Shown: positions 46,440 to 58,895, counted from the stretch's first letter. The stretch: DNA of 64,000 nt from Ctenosaura bakeri (GCA_948474755.1 CAOLHI010004222.1:248001-312000); one strand, 5' to 3'. Notes: generated by a model not told the origin, from the sequence alone. Translations and numbers: made by a program.

Positions 46440-48500
46440 TAATCTTTATTTGTATGGTTTCCCCTCCAGACTCTTGTCTAGGTCAGTCCTTAAATGAGGC
46501 ACCCAGAACTGAATGCAGTACACCAGGTACAGTGTACATACAGAATATAATGGGACTAATACTCCCCTTTGTCTTAGAAACTACAGTTCTATTAATGCAG
46601 GCTAAAATATTATCTGTCTTCTCTGCAGCAGCATCACACTCCTGGGTCTTATTTAATTTATGATCAACAATAATCTAAACATCTTTTTCACATATACTGT
46701 TGCTAAGCCAAGTATCGTACATTCTTTAAGTGTGCATTTGGTTTTTGTGGCCTAAACATAGAACTTTGGATTTGTCTCTGTTGCATTCCATTCCATTAGT
46801 TTCAGTCCAATTTTTTAGTTCGTCAAGATCCTTTTGAATTCTGTTTCTATCTTCCAGTGTGTTGGCTACCCCTTCCAGTTTTATATCATCTGCAAATCTC
46901 ATAAGGATTCCCTCTTATCCATAATTTAAGTCATTGATAACAATAGCAAATAGTGTTAGCTCCAGGACAGAACCCTGTGGCACTCCACTCCAGACTTCAC
47001 TCCAGTTTGAAGCACACCTATTCATGATGGCTCTTTAAACTTGTTTTCCAATAAATTACAGATCCACCAGACAGTGTTCTTACCTATTCCATGTTTAATC
47101 AGTTTGCAGATCAAAATTTCATGGGGAATTTTATCAAATGATTTGTTGAAATCCAGATAAAGGACATTTATAGCATTCCCACCATCTACTGAACATGTGA
47201 CTCTATCAAAAAAAAGGGGGTATAGGATTAGTTTGGAAGGATTTGTTCTTGACAAATCCATGCTGGCTCATACTAATCACTGTATTGTTATCTCAATACT
47301 TGTAAACAAACTACTTTATAATCTGTTCTAATATTTTTCCTGGTATTGAACTTGCACTGACTAGTCTGTAGTTCCCAGGATCTTCCTCTTTGCTCTTTTA
47401 GAAAAGAGGGACAATATTTGCACTTCTCCACTCTTCTGGCACCTCATTTGTTTTCCAAGATTTCTTAAAAATGATGGCAAGTGGATCAGAAAGTACCCCT
47501 GCCAGTTCCTTCAGTACTGTGGGATGCAGTTTGTCTGGCTCTGAAAACTTGAATCCATTTAGGTTAACTAGGTGATTCCTGACTATCTCCTCATCAGTTT
47601 TGATCTTCAGTTCAGATTCCTTGACAAGGTATCTGATATTGCATGGAAGTACAAAGCCCTCTTCAGGTAGAAACCTGAAGCAAAATAGAATTCATCTTTT
47701 CATCATGACCTGTTAGAATTTTATCATCTTTAGTAAGGATCCCCAGTCATTCTCTTGCTTCAAATATATTTGAACAAATCATTTTTGTTGCTCCCTGCTT
47801 GTCTAGCCGGCTCTTTCTGTCCTTTAGATTTCCTTATACTATTCCAGACATGTACACCAGGAAGACAGTACACCTTCCTGATTCATCTTGTCAGGCTGAC
47901 ACACAACTACCTTTATACCCCTGAGTAACGAACTCCAATCATCAATACCTTCCTTTTCTTCTTGTTGCAGTTGGCAGTTACATTGACTCCTTCCCTGACA
48001 AGCGGTATCACTTGCTACTGTTTTCCTGTTTGAGCTTCTTCATTGCTGCCTGATGTAGGAAGTGATTGCCTAGTTCTGAATCCCTTCTGTATGGTCTGCT
48101 CCTGACTGTGACTGTACTCCAGCATGCATCATAACTGTTACAGGCCTCTTCATTTTCCTTGGCAGTTTCTTCTACAGGATTGATACTTCCTTTGTCCTAT
48201 CTAGGAAGTCCTCACGTTTTCTGATACACTGAAGGAACTCAGTATGTACCTGGGGAGCACTGACCTTCTCTCTCGAGATTGCTATCAGTTTGCACCTTCT
48301 GAAGGTGTAGTTGCTGAGGTTTTCTGGCAAGAAGATAGACATTGCACATACATTGCAGTGGACAATGACAGATCCTTCTGCTTCCATCACTGTTGTTACT
48401 TCTCTCCCTTTCTTCTCTGTAATATCTTACATGGTATATAAATGTATATGCCACAAAAGCATGTGCTGCCAGCTCAAAAGCTTGCTGTCCCACTCAACCA
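46440..48500 (-). pseudogene. CR1-like LINE with ORF1 and ORF2 remnants
   Basis: Minus strand, right to left: an ORF1 zinc/coiled-coil segment (48390-48172: VHCNVCAMSIFLPENLSNY, then REDFLDRTKEV), a degraded SGNH-type stretch (about 47950-47850), then, after a gap that lacks most of the endonuclease, ORF2 RT (about 47690-46440). RT shows ELAGVLSDPLAIIFKKSW, LYLDFNKSFDKIPHEIL (47261-47022) and further decayed blocks. The family differs from the CR1 copies at 50139 and 54050. Internal deletion and many stops. Confidence 0.75.
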
Positions 48501-49284
48501 GCTGCTTTTCTGCTCACAATCAATTTAGCAAAGCCTACTGGGTAAAAGTATGCAGATAAGCTGCTACTCTCCCAGAGTTTCACCTCCTCATCTGTCATCT
48601 TAAAAACTTGCTGCCCCTTCCAACTTGGCAGCTTTTATTATCTTATGCATTCAAACATTCTTATGTAATCCTATGCATTCAAACATTGTCTTGCTATGCT
48701 CAGTGGAACTTAGGCCCTTCCACAGGGGGTTATTAACATGGGTCAATGTGTTTTGGCTGTTCTGCACGTGAGAGTGAATTAAGTTCGCTTTATTTACCAT
48801 CGTTCCACATGCAATCCCGAGTGAATGTGCCCTCATGTGATAGGAAAGTGTGCTATTTGAAAAACAGAAAAAATCCAAAACAATTTTTAAGATTGAGCAG
48901 ATTTGGACTTTTGCAGTGGTGCAGATATGTACATTCGCACCGATGCGAATTGGTGGGCAGCAGAGGGTACACTGTGGGCATACTCACCTTCTCCAGCTGT
49001 TCCTACCCACCAAAGGATAGGCAGGCAGAATTTTTTGTTTTGTTCAGCAAACTTTAGAAAATGAAGTAACCGAACAAAACACGGCATAGGCATGTTAAAA
49101 GGAGAGAGCTGTTTTCTATTTTGTAAATGTTTTACCATATTTGCCGGCATTAGACACACTGTCCTATAAGAGCACCTTATTTTTGGACTATATTATTTAG
49201 GGAAAAAAATTTGAGTACTCTGTTCCCGGTTCCTGTCCTATCTGCTTGTGTGGGGGGAACCTCCCTGCCCAAGCAGAAAGAAAA
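48501..49284. other. Unclassified; possible MITE remnants
   Basis: GCACGTGAGAGTGAATTAAG and CCACATGCAATCCCGAGTG near 48770-48830 suggest a CpG-depleted DNA transposon remnant. No gene. Confidence 0.35.
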
Positions 49285-49395
49285 GGCTCTGTGTGTGTAA
49301 GAAGCTCCTTCCCCCATTCCTCTCCTCCTCACGAGGAAACTTTCCTGCCGAGGTTAGAAGGGAAGGGAGGGGGGGGGGGGGAGGGAGGGAGGGGG

Positions 49396-49432
<37 letters not shown>

Positions 49433-49645
49433 GCTCCTTCCCCTCATTCCTCTCCTACTTGTGAGGAAACTTTCCTGCCGAGGTTGGAAGGGAAGGGAGG
49501 GAGCGTGTGTGTGTGTGTAAGAAGCTCCTTCCCCCATTCCTCTCCTACTCATGAGAAAACTTTCCTCCTGAGGTTGGAAGGTGAGGGAGGGAGTGTGCAT
49601 GTGGGTGTGTATGTGTAAGAAGCTCATTCTCCCCATTCCTCTCTG
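49285..49645. repeat. Minisatellite of about 4 units with embedded (GT)n
   Basis: A unit containing GTAAGAAGCTCCTTCCCCC and ACTTTCCTGCCGAGGTTGGA and a GGAGGG(GT)n tail repeats at about 49297, 49431, 49518 and 49616. Unit length varies from about 85 to 135 mainly with GT-run length (longest run 49399-49430) and a G-rich run at 49371-49390. Confidence 0.8.
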
Positions 49646-50138
49646 GGGCAGGATCCTGCCGGCGGCAGGTCTGAGATAAGCAGGGAGCGCAAGATCGCTC
49701 TCCCAACTTTGCTCTGCCAGATGATCTGCCTGTGTGGGGGGAGTTACCATATTCGCACCCCATTTTCAGAAGGCATTTGAGGGGGGAGTGCCTCTTATAG
49801 AGTGACAAATACGTACCTACATAGGTACATAGGTACATACAAATGTACCAACCCAAAAGAGAAAAAAAGCCAATCACAGCCACTGGGGCAGGGTGAGGGG
49901 AGTAGTGGGAGGGGTCACTGCCGAAGTAGTGTGGATACATGAACTCGCACTCCTCCAAATCAAAAGGAAACATACGGAGGAGCTGTGTAGAAGCAAATGA
50001 GGGAAAGCCCATGTTATTTGGAGCCAATAAGAGATGGTAAGAAACAGCATGAACCACTTCACGTACCTCATGCGGAAAGTGCCTTAGTCCCAAATAAATG
50101 TCTCTAGAATTCTATAGCTGCAGTCCTGGTAGGAAATC
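49646..50138. other. No gene seen
   Basis: Long minus-strand frames here are continuations through the minisatellite and have no recognisable domain. Confidence 0.45.
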
Positions 50139-51005
50139 CCATTGATCAAAAGCATTCCCAACAGATGGCCATCCAGCCTCTGCTTTAAAAGCCTCCAAAG
50201 AAGGAGACTCCGCCACACTCCAAGGCAGCATATTCTACAGCAAGACAGCTCTGACCATCAAGAAGTTCTTCCTGAGGTTCAAGTGGAGTCTCCTTTCCTG
50301 CAGCTTGAATCCATTTCTCTTCGTCCTTGTCTCTGGAGCAGCAGAAAACAAGCCTGCTCCCTCATCAACATGACATCCCTTCAAATATTTAACCATGGCT
50401 ATCATGTCCCCTCTTAACCTTCTCTTCTGCAGGGTAAACATGCCCAGCTCCCTAAGACACTCTTCATCGGGCATGGTTTCCAGACCCTTCACCATTTTGG
50501 TCGCCCTCTTCTGGACACGCTGCAGCTTGTTGATATCCTTCTTGAACTGAGGTGCCCAGAACTGGACACAGTATTCTCTGTTGAAATTCATTTTGTTAGC
50601 TTTGGTCCAGCTCTCCAATCTGTCAAGATCATTTTGAATTTTGATCCCGTCCTCTGGCATATTAGCAATCTCACCCAATTTGGTGTCATCTGCAAATTTG
50701 ATCACCGTGCCCTCTATTCCTTCATCCATGTCATTGATGAAGCTGTTGAATGGCACTGGGCCAAGGACAGAACCCTGAGGCACTCCACTAGTCACTTCTC
50801 TCCACAATGAAAAGTAACCATTGGTGATCACCTTTGTGTTTGGTCGGTCAACCAATTACAAATCCACCTAACAGTAGCTTGTCCAGCCCACGTTTTACTA
50901 GCTTCTTTGCAAGAATGTCATGAGGAACTTTGTCAAAGGCCTTACTGAAATCAAGATATGCTACATCCACATCATTCATAAGCTCACTGAGAAAATGAAC
51001 AGGAG
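50139..51005 (-). pseudogene. CR1 ORF2, 3' half
   Basis: The minus-strand frame 50855-50235 carries RT sequence [20 protein letters not shown], the catalytic FADD (KFADDTKLGEIAN) and the C-terminal CR1 region ([31 protein letters not shown]). Further right AYLDFSKAFDKVPHDIL extends the RT to about 51005, where the copy is 5'-truncated. The frame is nearly open for 200 codons, with a small internal deletion between NKMNFN and [10 protein letters not shown]. The terminal ATTCTATG repeat is missing. Confidence 0.85.
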
Positions 51006-51888
51006 CAGATGCATTTATGAAATGATTTGATTGAAATACTTTAGTTAATTGTATAGTGCATATTTAGTGTGACCCAACATTTAAAATTTTTTGGTTGGAT
51101 CTTGAATTCTGTTTATTTGAGTTTTGCAATTAGCACCTATCAGGATAAGCACATAGCAATCCCTTTCAAAAAACAAGCAGATATCTGTCATTGGTTTCAT
51201 GGCAACTTCTTAAATGAGAACCAGGGCTCTCCAATGGAACTGGAGAAGCCTTCTGGTATAAGGCTCCGCTTTGGGAATCCCTGATATCAGTATGGTTAGG
51301 ATGGGCACCATATCTAATTGGTATCATATGTAATTGACAACACACTTTAATTGGCACTGATATCACAATCAAACCAGAAGGTGACTGGGAGGTCAAGCCA
51401 GAAAGAGGAAGAAACCTGACTGTAAACACAAGGTCATGGGCAGGTCAGCCTAGAACACCCTCTTGGTGTAACCTAGGTCATTTATTAGTTAAATCATTGC
51501 TGTTCCAGAGAATAATAGTCTTAAGTACAAGCTGGAATTTCCCAGTTTATGATAAGCCCACCAGGACATTGATTGACCCATCCCCTGTGCAACTGGACAC
51601 CTTCCTCTTGCATCATAGCACCCACTATTACAACACACATTACATCTTTGTCATCCAAACACTGTGAACATTAGTGGGTTGATAGTTCATTGTCTGTACT
51701 GCAGCTCCCATTGTTCCACACCTGGAACTGCACATATCCTCTACTGTCACAGGCTATTGTTTGGGTACAAATACTCCTGATTTCAGGATGTCCAGTGTAG
51801 TCTCTTGAATGTCTACCCATCACTCTGTCCATCTGGCTCCTGAATGAGAACTGTCCTTAGGTTCTACCTAAGTAAGCCACATTTCAAT
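51006..51888. other. No gene seen
   Basis: Chance ORFs only. Confidence 0.5.
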
Positions 51889-52309
51889 GGCCTTTTTCAC
51901 ACCTTACCTTTTCCCGGTGCTGGGTGGCAGGGCTCGTGCAGGAAGACTTTGTAGGAATGCTCCCACATCCCTCCTGCTTGGGCTTCACAGTTGCTTCCTG
52001 GTCGTGCGAGTGCCCCGCCTCTTCCGTCTGCAGTGCAGCCTGGGACCTCCCAGGCTGCACTGAGGAGAGGACGCACAACCAGCCCGGCTCCTGAGGTTCT
52101 GCACACAAGGTAAGTGCGCACGGGGCCTCAGAGCGATACGCGACCGCGCAGCATTTTTGGCTTTGAGCCGAAAATGAAAAAGTGCACGCGCAGTCCACAT
52201 CAGGCTCTTGAGCATCGCACAAATGTGAGTGCATCATGTGGACCGCTCCTCACATTTACGCAACAGTCAAGGGGTCCTTTCACTTCAGAAATGTCGTGCG
52301 AAAAGGGCC
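51889..52309. mobile_element. CpG-rich MITE with a central palindrome
   Basis: Ends GGCCTTTTTCACACC and, on the other strand, GGCCCTTTTCGCACGA form inverted repeats. The interior is unusually CpG-rich (GATACGCGACCGCGCAGC). It contains a perfect 15-bp inverted repeat, CAGTGCAGCCTGGGA and its complement, at 52031-52062 with a 2-base spacer. No ORF, so non-autonomous; family not identified. ATTTC occurs just outside both ends. Confidence 0.55.
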
Positions 52310-52868
52310 AATTTCTTCACTGCTCTTTTGGACTGGTAATTACAAACCCCAGCCCTCAGCCTCTCTATACATAATGTTTTTTCCTCCCTTTCTCCTTCAG
52401 TTAGGTCTTGTTTGACTATTTGTATTTTGTATGCATGCATGAGTGAATTCCCCCCATATAAAACACATTTTTAGCTTACTTTAGAATCTCTGGCTGGTTG
52501 TTTTCCTCTGTGAACCTGTAAATATTGGTAAAAAAAGTCCTATTAAGTTACTCCCCCCCTTGCAAGCCTCCTCTTTGAGCTAATTAATTCCCCACTTTTG
52601 CACAGAGATATAGGCATCATGGGGTGGCCCTTGTGGCACCTACATTTTGGGGTAGCATCGGATCAGATGTAACAGTGTCAGCAGTTCAAGTGCTTGTCTC
52701 TGGCCCCAATACAATCCTCTTAGCTGGACAGTCAGGGGCATGGTCAGCTGTTCTGGGAAAGATTGTGGCATAACTGTATCATTCCCTTCTCCTCCCTGTT
52801 AAATAATGAATGTTTAAAAGAGAAAAACCAATAAAGAACGGAATTAATTAGTAGAAAGAAGAAAGAAG
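52310..52868. other. No gene seen
   Basis: Chance ORFs only. Confidence 0.5.
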
Positions 52869-53745
52869 ATGCCAAGAAAAAGTAAACCACAGACAAGATG
52901 TCAGTATAAGAAGATAAACTCAGATAATGAAAGTGACTTTTCTGAACAGAAAAAAGCAAAACACAAGGAAGATGAAATGGACTATTTAAAGTTGGAATTT
53001 CAGGATGATTTGGCTAATGAAATACATCCTTTACAAGAAGATTTGAAGGAAATTATGACTCAATTGACAAATCTAAACAAAATAGCTGGACAGACTCTGG
53101 AACTAAGCTTAAGAAATGAAGAAACCAAAAAAACAAGTTTAAGAAATGAAGAAAAAAAAAACCAAAAATGCAAGAGGAGATTAAAGGATTGCATTGTAAA
53201 CTGGAAGATCAAGAGAACAGAGACCATCACCAAAATATTCACATCCATAATTTGCTGGGGGAAGAGAATCAAAATAACCTTTCAGAAACATTTGTGACTT
53301 GGTGCAAGGAAATCCAGACTGACTTATCAATAGAGGAAGGAGATATTCAGAGGATCCATATAGAACTGGAAGTTCAATACCCAACCAGGCATATGTCAAA
53401 GATGTGATTATAAGAGATGTGATTATAAGATTTATCAGATAACCTAAAAAAAAGTGTCTCTCTAAAAAAGCCTGTCTCTAGCTCTGAGCAATAATAATAA
53501 TTTGATGTTTAATGGGGAAAAGGCTGAGATTTACTAAGACTTGACAGCTGAATCTATCAGGAAGAAAGCTGATTGGAAACCTATGACAAAAGTCCTAAGA
53601 AATGCATGCCATACATATAGTGGAGTTTTCCATTTAAAATAATGATACAGAATAAGGATAGGAACCTATTTGTTGCTACAGAGGAAAAGTGGCTGAGATT
53701 AGTAATAAACTTGGAATGAAAATTCCTGGGAATGTTAGAACAACA
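52869..53745 (+). pseudogene. L1-like ORF1 remnant
   Basis: The frame 52869-53297 starts MPRKSKPQTRCQYKK, followed by a charged coiled coil (LANEIHPLQEDLKEIMTQL). The overlapping frame 53168-53407 holds the RRM-like block LEDQENRDHHQNIHIHNLLG, and after a stop VIIRDVIIRFIR. Later pieces (IYQDLTAESIRKKADWKPMT) match the C-terminal domain layout of L1-type ORF1. A direct TTTAAGAAATGAAGAA duplication near 53110-53150 is a local repeat. No ORF2 follows. Confidence 0.65.
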
Positions 53746-53768
53746 GCTCGATTTCAGGAGAAGAATCA

Positions 53769-53899
53769 GTCCGTTTCTGCATTAGACTGTTATAGTTCTA
53801 TTATTTGACTTTCAACATCCTATAGAATCCTGGGGTTTGCAGTTTAGGGAGGGACCTTTGAGGACTATAGCACTATAACAGGCTAGTGCAGAAATGGCC
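53769..53899. mobile_element. MITE, about 130 bases
   Basis: Left arm GTTTCTGCATTAGACTGTTA and the reverse complement of the right arm, ATTTCTGCACTAGCCTGTTA, pair well, with TATAG..CTAT continuing. Related to the elements at 58335 and 63557. Confidence 0.65.
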
Positions 53900-54049
53900 T
53901 CAGTCTGCAGCTGGAGACTGGAGAAAGATGAAGACAAGAAGATAGCACTGACTGCAAGCTTACAGACAGTTTAACTGTCAAGAGCACAGAATAATTAATA
54001 TGCAACAGATCACAGTAGCTGTGCTGGAAGAGAAATTATAGAAAGTGTA

Positions 54050-54690
54050 ATCACAGAATCATAGAAATGTAGAGTTGGAAGAGACCACACAGGCCATCCA
54101 GTCCAACCCCCTGCCATGCAGGAACACCCTCAAAGCACTCCCGACAGATGGCCATCAAGTCTCTGCTTAAAAACCTCTAAGGAAGGAGACTCCACTACAC
54201 TCCGAGGCAGCATGTTCCACTGCCGGACAGCCCTGACTGTCAGGAAGTTCTTCCTGAGGTTCAGGTGGAATCTCCTTTCCTGCAGCTTGAATCCATTGCT
54301 CCTTGTCCTGGTCTCTGGAGCAGCAGAAAACAAGCCCTCTCCTTCCTCTACATGGCATCCCTTCAAATATTTAAACATGGCTATCATGTCCCCTCTTAAC
54401 CTTCTCTTCTGCAAACTAAACATCCCCAGCTCTCTAAGTCTATCCCCATAGGGCGTGGCTTCCAGGCCTCTCACCATTTTGGTCACCCTCCTCTGGACTT
54501 GCTCCAGCTTGTCAATATCCCTCTTGAATTGGGGTGCCCAGAACTGGACACAGTATTCAAGATGAGGTCTAACCAAAGCAGAGTAGAGTGGTACCAGTAC
54601 CTCCCTCGATCTAGACACCATACTCCTATTGATGCAGCCGAGAATTGCATTGGCTTTCTTGGCTGCCGCATCACACTGCTTAGGAAGTCA
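54050..54690 (-). mobile_element. CR1 3' end, minus orientation
   Basis: Begins on the left with the CR1 terminal repeat (TCACAGAATCATAGAAATG) and encodes, in frame 54621-54130 (163 codons, open), [27 protein letters not shown] and [13 protein letters not shown] followed by the normal CR1 stop. 5'-truncated at about 54690. Confidence 0.9.
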
Positions 54691-54691
54691 T

Positions 54692-55445
54692 CACACTTAG
54701 GAAGAACGAATGAAATGCACAGATATAGGATGGGTGAAGGGATCTAGGAATCTTAATGGACCACATAGCTGAACACGAGTCAGCAGTGTGATCCAGCAGT
54801 TTAAAAAGCCAGTGCAATTCTGGGCTGCATCAATAGCAGTACAGTGTCAAGATCAAGAGAAGCAATAATACCACAGTATTCTGCTTGGGTTAGACCTCAC
54901 CTGGAATACTGTGTCCACTTCTGGGCATCACAGTTCAAGAAGGATATTGACAAGCTGAAATGTGTCCAGAGGAGGGTGACTAAAATGTTGAATGATCTGG
55001 AAACCATGCCCTATGAGAAGTGGCTTAGGGAGCTAGGTATGTTTAGCCTGATGAAAAGAAGGTTAACAGATGACATGATACCCATGTTTAAATATTTGAA
55101 GGGATATCATGTTGAAGATGGAGCAATCTTGTTTTCTGCTGCTCCAGAAACTAGGACACAGAACAATGGATTTAACTACAGGACTACAGTTTAACTACAG
55201 GAAACTACAGTTTAACTACAGGAAAAGAGATTTCATCTAAACATCAGGAAGAACTTCCTGATGGTAACAGCTGTTTGATAGTGGAATATGCTGCCTCAGA
55301 GTGTGATGGGATCACCTTCTTTGGAGGTTTTTAAACAGAGGCTGGATAGCCATTTTCTGGGGGTGCTTTGAATGTGTGTTCCTGCATGGCAACGAGGTGG
55401 ACTTGATGGCCATTGTGGTCTCTTCCAACGGTATGATTCTATGAT
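54692..55445 (+). mobile_element. CR1 3' end, plus orientation
   Basis: Covers the same ORF2 region as the copy to its left but in the opposite direction: HLGRTNEMHRYRMG, then [29 protein letters not shown] and LGMFSLMKRRLTDDM. TTTAACTACAGG is locally triplicated near 55172-55220. Ends with the tail GGTATGATTCTATGATT near 55445. Confidence 0.88.
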
Positions 55446-56002
55446 TTTACACATGTATAGCCTGGATTGGTTTGACACATCTGTGATCATTCCATCATAC
55501 TCTTGTCTTTCCCAACACTTACTGCCTCTAGGAGGATGATGCTGGTCAGAGCAGGTCTTAATATTGTGTCCTATCTCCAATATTACTTTGCTGAATCTAC
55601 AAACTGTTTTACCCTATAACATGCTGAGCCATGTTGATCCCAGGCTTCCCCACTGGAATCCCTCCTCAATATTTTCATCTTCATCTTGTTTCTCTTTATG
55701 TCTACATTTCTCTCCAAGGCCCTGTTTCATTCTCTAGCCTCTGACTGACTGTTAAAATTTCTCTTCTTGAGCCTTTCTTCTAGTGATGTTTTTGTTTTAT
55801 ATTGTTTTTAAAATCAACATAAATACTTTTTAGGTTTAAAGGTGTTGAAAGTATTTATTATTTATTATATTTATTGTATTGGGTCTCACTTTGGGATAAA
55901 AGGCGGCATATAAATACAAATACAATGCAAGAAAAACAATTGAAAGTCATTGGTAGCAATGGTGTTGATAGCAGCTGAATGCAGTGGTATGACCCACTAC
56001 CT
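55446..56002. other. No gene seen
   Basis: Chance ORFs only; a short TTATTTATTATATTTATT stretch near 55855. Confidence 0.5.
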
Positions 56003-56950
56003 TGTTACCCTAAAACATGGGTGACCTGCAATGTCAGTACCTCCACATGGTAGAGATGAATTAATTAGCTCAAAATTAGGAGGCCTGTGAGAGTGGGGTA
56101 ACTTAATGAGATCTTTCCACCAACGTTTACAGGATTGTATGGGAAAGAAACCAGAGATTCAAAATGTAAACTAAAAATGTGTTTTATTGAAAGATTCACA
56201 TATGAACGCAAAAGATCCAAGCAGTCATGCACTCACACAAGGACTAACTGAAGGTCAAAGGAGGATAGAGGGCTTTCAGGGTTTGAGTGATAATAACCGT
56301 TCTGGAGAGAAGCAAGAAAGAACAGTGATATGGCTTAGGTAGGCACTTAAGGACAGTTCTCATTTGGGAATCTAGGTGACAACATGATGTTCAGCAAGGC
56401 AAAAGTGTGGTGAACCACTTAAATTGAGGGTTTTTATATTCAAGAGCTACCCTGTGGATATGGATGTGAATCGCTCTCCTAGCCAAGTGGACAATGGGAG
56501 TTGCAACACAAACAATGTGATCTGGACAATGTTAATGGTCTTAGTGTCTAAGTGACAAAGCAGTAATGGCTGTTTTCATAGCTCTGTATTGTAGAGAGGA
56601 TGGGGAGACAAAGCATGGAAACATCCAGGTGTGAGGGAACCGGGTTAAACACAGTTGGTGAGAATTTCCTTTTTCTGCACAGAGATGTCCAGTTTCAGCG
56701 TAAACCTATTATCTCAAGAGTTGCTTTGTAATCTGCCTGACAATGACTTTGGTAATTCCTAGAGGGGGTGTGGGCTGACATGCCTTGCAGTCTCACATTT
56801 ATAGTCAGTAATTTTCCTCTTTCCAGCTTGACCTTCCAATCATCTCAGGTTCCATTTAATATCAAATGCCAATTAATGTACTTGCCAATTAAATCATATT
56901 TGGCAATTAAACCAAATCAATCGGGGGTGGGGATGCATAGAGCTGTAACA
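56003..56950 (-). repeat. Solo LTR, ERV family B
   Basis: Runs from TGTTACCCT to GCTGTAACA, 948 bases, aligning with 23208-24177. AATAAA for polyadenylation is on the minus strand near 56184. No matching 4-bp flanks were found. Confidence 0.8.
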
Positions 56951-57785
56951 TCTTTTTTTAAAAAGTTAGCAAACTCAATAAGGAAACACAACATTCAGTG
57001 AGCCATCATCATTGCCACACCTAGAATTAGATCTGTGGAGGTTCTCATTTGATATGAAATTTGTTCCTATTTCCATTTGGTAGTTCTGGTGATAGCACAA
57101 ATCATGAGAATGACTCAAAGTACAGTACTTAATACACCAGAGCCTTGAGGTGTAATTATTCTTTGTACATAATTAAAGGGCAGAAATACTGCATTTATGT
57201 TCCAGTGAAACTGTCACTGCTGTTGGTAATAAATTCTGCTTAGGTGCAATAAAGACTGCAAATTTGTTTTCTGTAAAAAGACAGGTGCCTTAATATATAA
57301 GAATGGACTTCCTCTACCATTAGAAAGAGTAAGGGAATTGCCTCTTGCACAAGATTTTTGATCTCACGAAACACCAGTTATTTATTTATTTATTTATTTT
57401 TTAAATTGCCAGTCATAGAGAGAATTGGTTTTATGGGCAAAATTACTTGGCTGCCCTTGGTACAATGTACCTTGACTTATAGGGAGGAGGGGAAGTGCAC
57501 TATTTGCTGTTCTGCCTCAGGAAATGAAATATCTTAGGCTGGACCTATAAGAGCATTAGAATTTTTGTCCTGAATGTATGTCAGATTTAAAATTTATGCA
57601 ATGGGAGCATTGTATGCAGCTCACCAATGTGACATATTGAAATGTACACTTTGAAATGATGATTCATTCCTGTGTAACATAGTGATTGAGGCCTCTAGGG
57701 CAAGTACAAAAAAGAATTAATAGGATTTATTCCTTGGGTTTTTCTAAAGATAATAATGGAGTACCTTATTAGGTACTTTATTAAG
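56951..57785. other. No gene seen; (TTTA)n at 57379-57400
   Basis: Chance ORFs and one tetranucleotide repeat of about five units. Confidence 0.5.
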
Positions 57786-57955
57786 GGACCCAGTGTGGTG
57801 TAGTGGTTTGAAAATTATCCTGTGATCCTAGAGGCCAGAGTGCAGTTCTGCTAGGTGGCCTTAGGTGCATCACACACTTTCAACCCCCAAAATCCCCGTG
57901 ATAAGTTCACCTTAGGGTCACCATAAGTTGGAAATGACTTGAAGTCATACCACAA
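57786..57955 (+). repeat. tRNA-derived SINE
   Basis: The head CCAGTGTGGTGTAGTGGTTTG looks like a tRNA-derived box A region. The body CCCCGTGATAAGTTCACCTT and AGGGTCACCATAAGTTGGAA followed by TGACTTGAAG is the typical 3' part of a SINE common in squamates. Box B is decayed. Confidence 0.7.
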
Positions 57956-58231
57956 TAAGCTTATTGTGCCTGCCTGCATTGTTGTGTGCTCTGGCTCTTT
58001 AAGATAGAGGAAGCAGATGCTGGTGAGGTGGACTGGATTTGGGAATGGACCAAGACATATTCTGTCCCAGGTACAGCAGCAGATGGCACACATTCCAAAT
58101 CAAATACATATTATACAGGGCACCATCTCATCTTTTACAATGCCTTAAATTTTTTTTCTTAGCCTTGATAAGTTACTACCTTGGAATGGAAGTTGTAGAA
58201 GAAAATATGAAAGCTGAAAAGTTTGATATGA

Positions 58232-58235
<4 letters not shown>

Positions 58236-58268
<33 letters not shown>
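58236..58268. repeat. (GT)n microsatellite
   Basis: About 16 uninterrupted GT units. Confidence 0.92.
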
Positions 58269-58270
<2 letters not shown>

Positions 58271-58334
58271 ATCCATGTGTGATGGGGGAGCTTCGGTCCC
58301 AGTGCTTAGTATATATGTGGCAGTCTGTTTCCAA

Positions 58335-58480
58335 GGCCCATTTCACACTACTACTACACAACTTTAGCACCTTGATTCAGTTTCAACTGCCATGACAATA
58401 TTCTATGGAATACTAGGATTTGCAGTTGAGGGAGGAGCATTTAGAATTCTCAGCCAGACAGCTCTGATGCCTCACCAAAT
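58335..58480. mobile_element. MITE fragment
   Basis: GGCCCATTTCACACTACTAC followed by GGAATACTAGGATTTGCAGT and TTGAGGGAGG and GATGCCTCACCAAATTACAA matches a family of iguanian-type non-autonomous DNA transposons. The right terminal repeat is missing or decayed. Confidence 0.5.
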
Positions 58481-58895
58481 TACAAATATTAAATGGACTT
58501 GCCTGATAAATTATACTTAGGGCTGACTGAAGAACTTTGCTTTCTTTTGTAGCCTTCTTCATGAACATAATCTATGATGGTATTAACAAAGTCCAAACAG
58601 ATATTTATAACAGATCTGAAGATCTTAGTATGGATGATTACTTCTTTCTCTTGGGAACAGGGCCAAAACAGTTTCTCTTAAGGTTGTTTCAGTGCTACTT
58701 TGGGACCTTTTGCCAGACGCTTGACCCTATGACAAATCAATTTACAAGAGCTGCTTCTATCTGGCTTTCTTTCTTAACATTACAAAATGTCTCTGGCTGG
58801 TAAAATTGCATTTCCTTACCGGAAGAGCTATAGTTCAATGATAGAGCAACAATTTGCAGGCAGGAGAGGCCTAGTTTCAATTGAGTAGAGTTTCA

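Noticed and set aside
49238..49750. Long His/Thr/Pro-rich ORF on the minus strand with repeated HTHTH
   Set aside because: It is a translation of the (GT)n minisatellite and not a protein gene.
56003..56950. 4-bp target duplication for the second family B LTR
   Set aside because: Flanks ACCT and TCTT do not match, so none is claimed.
58537..58803. 88-codon plus-strand ORF preceded by TTTCTTTTGTAG, resembling an exon
   Set aside because: The start is a TTG inside the would-be intron, no donor of good quality follows, the peptide shows no recognisable domain, and the surroundings are MITE and CR1.
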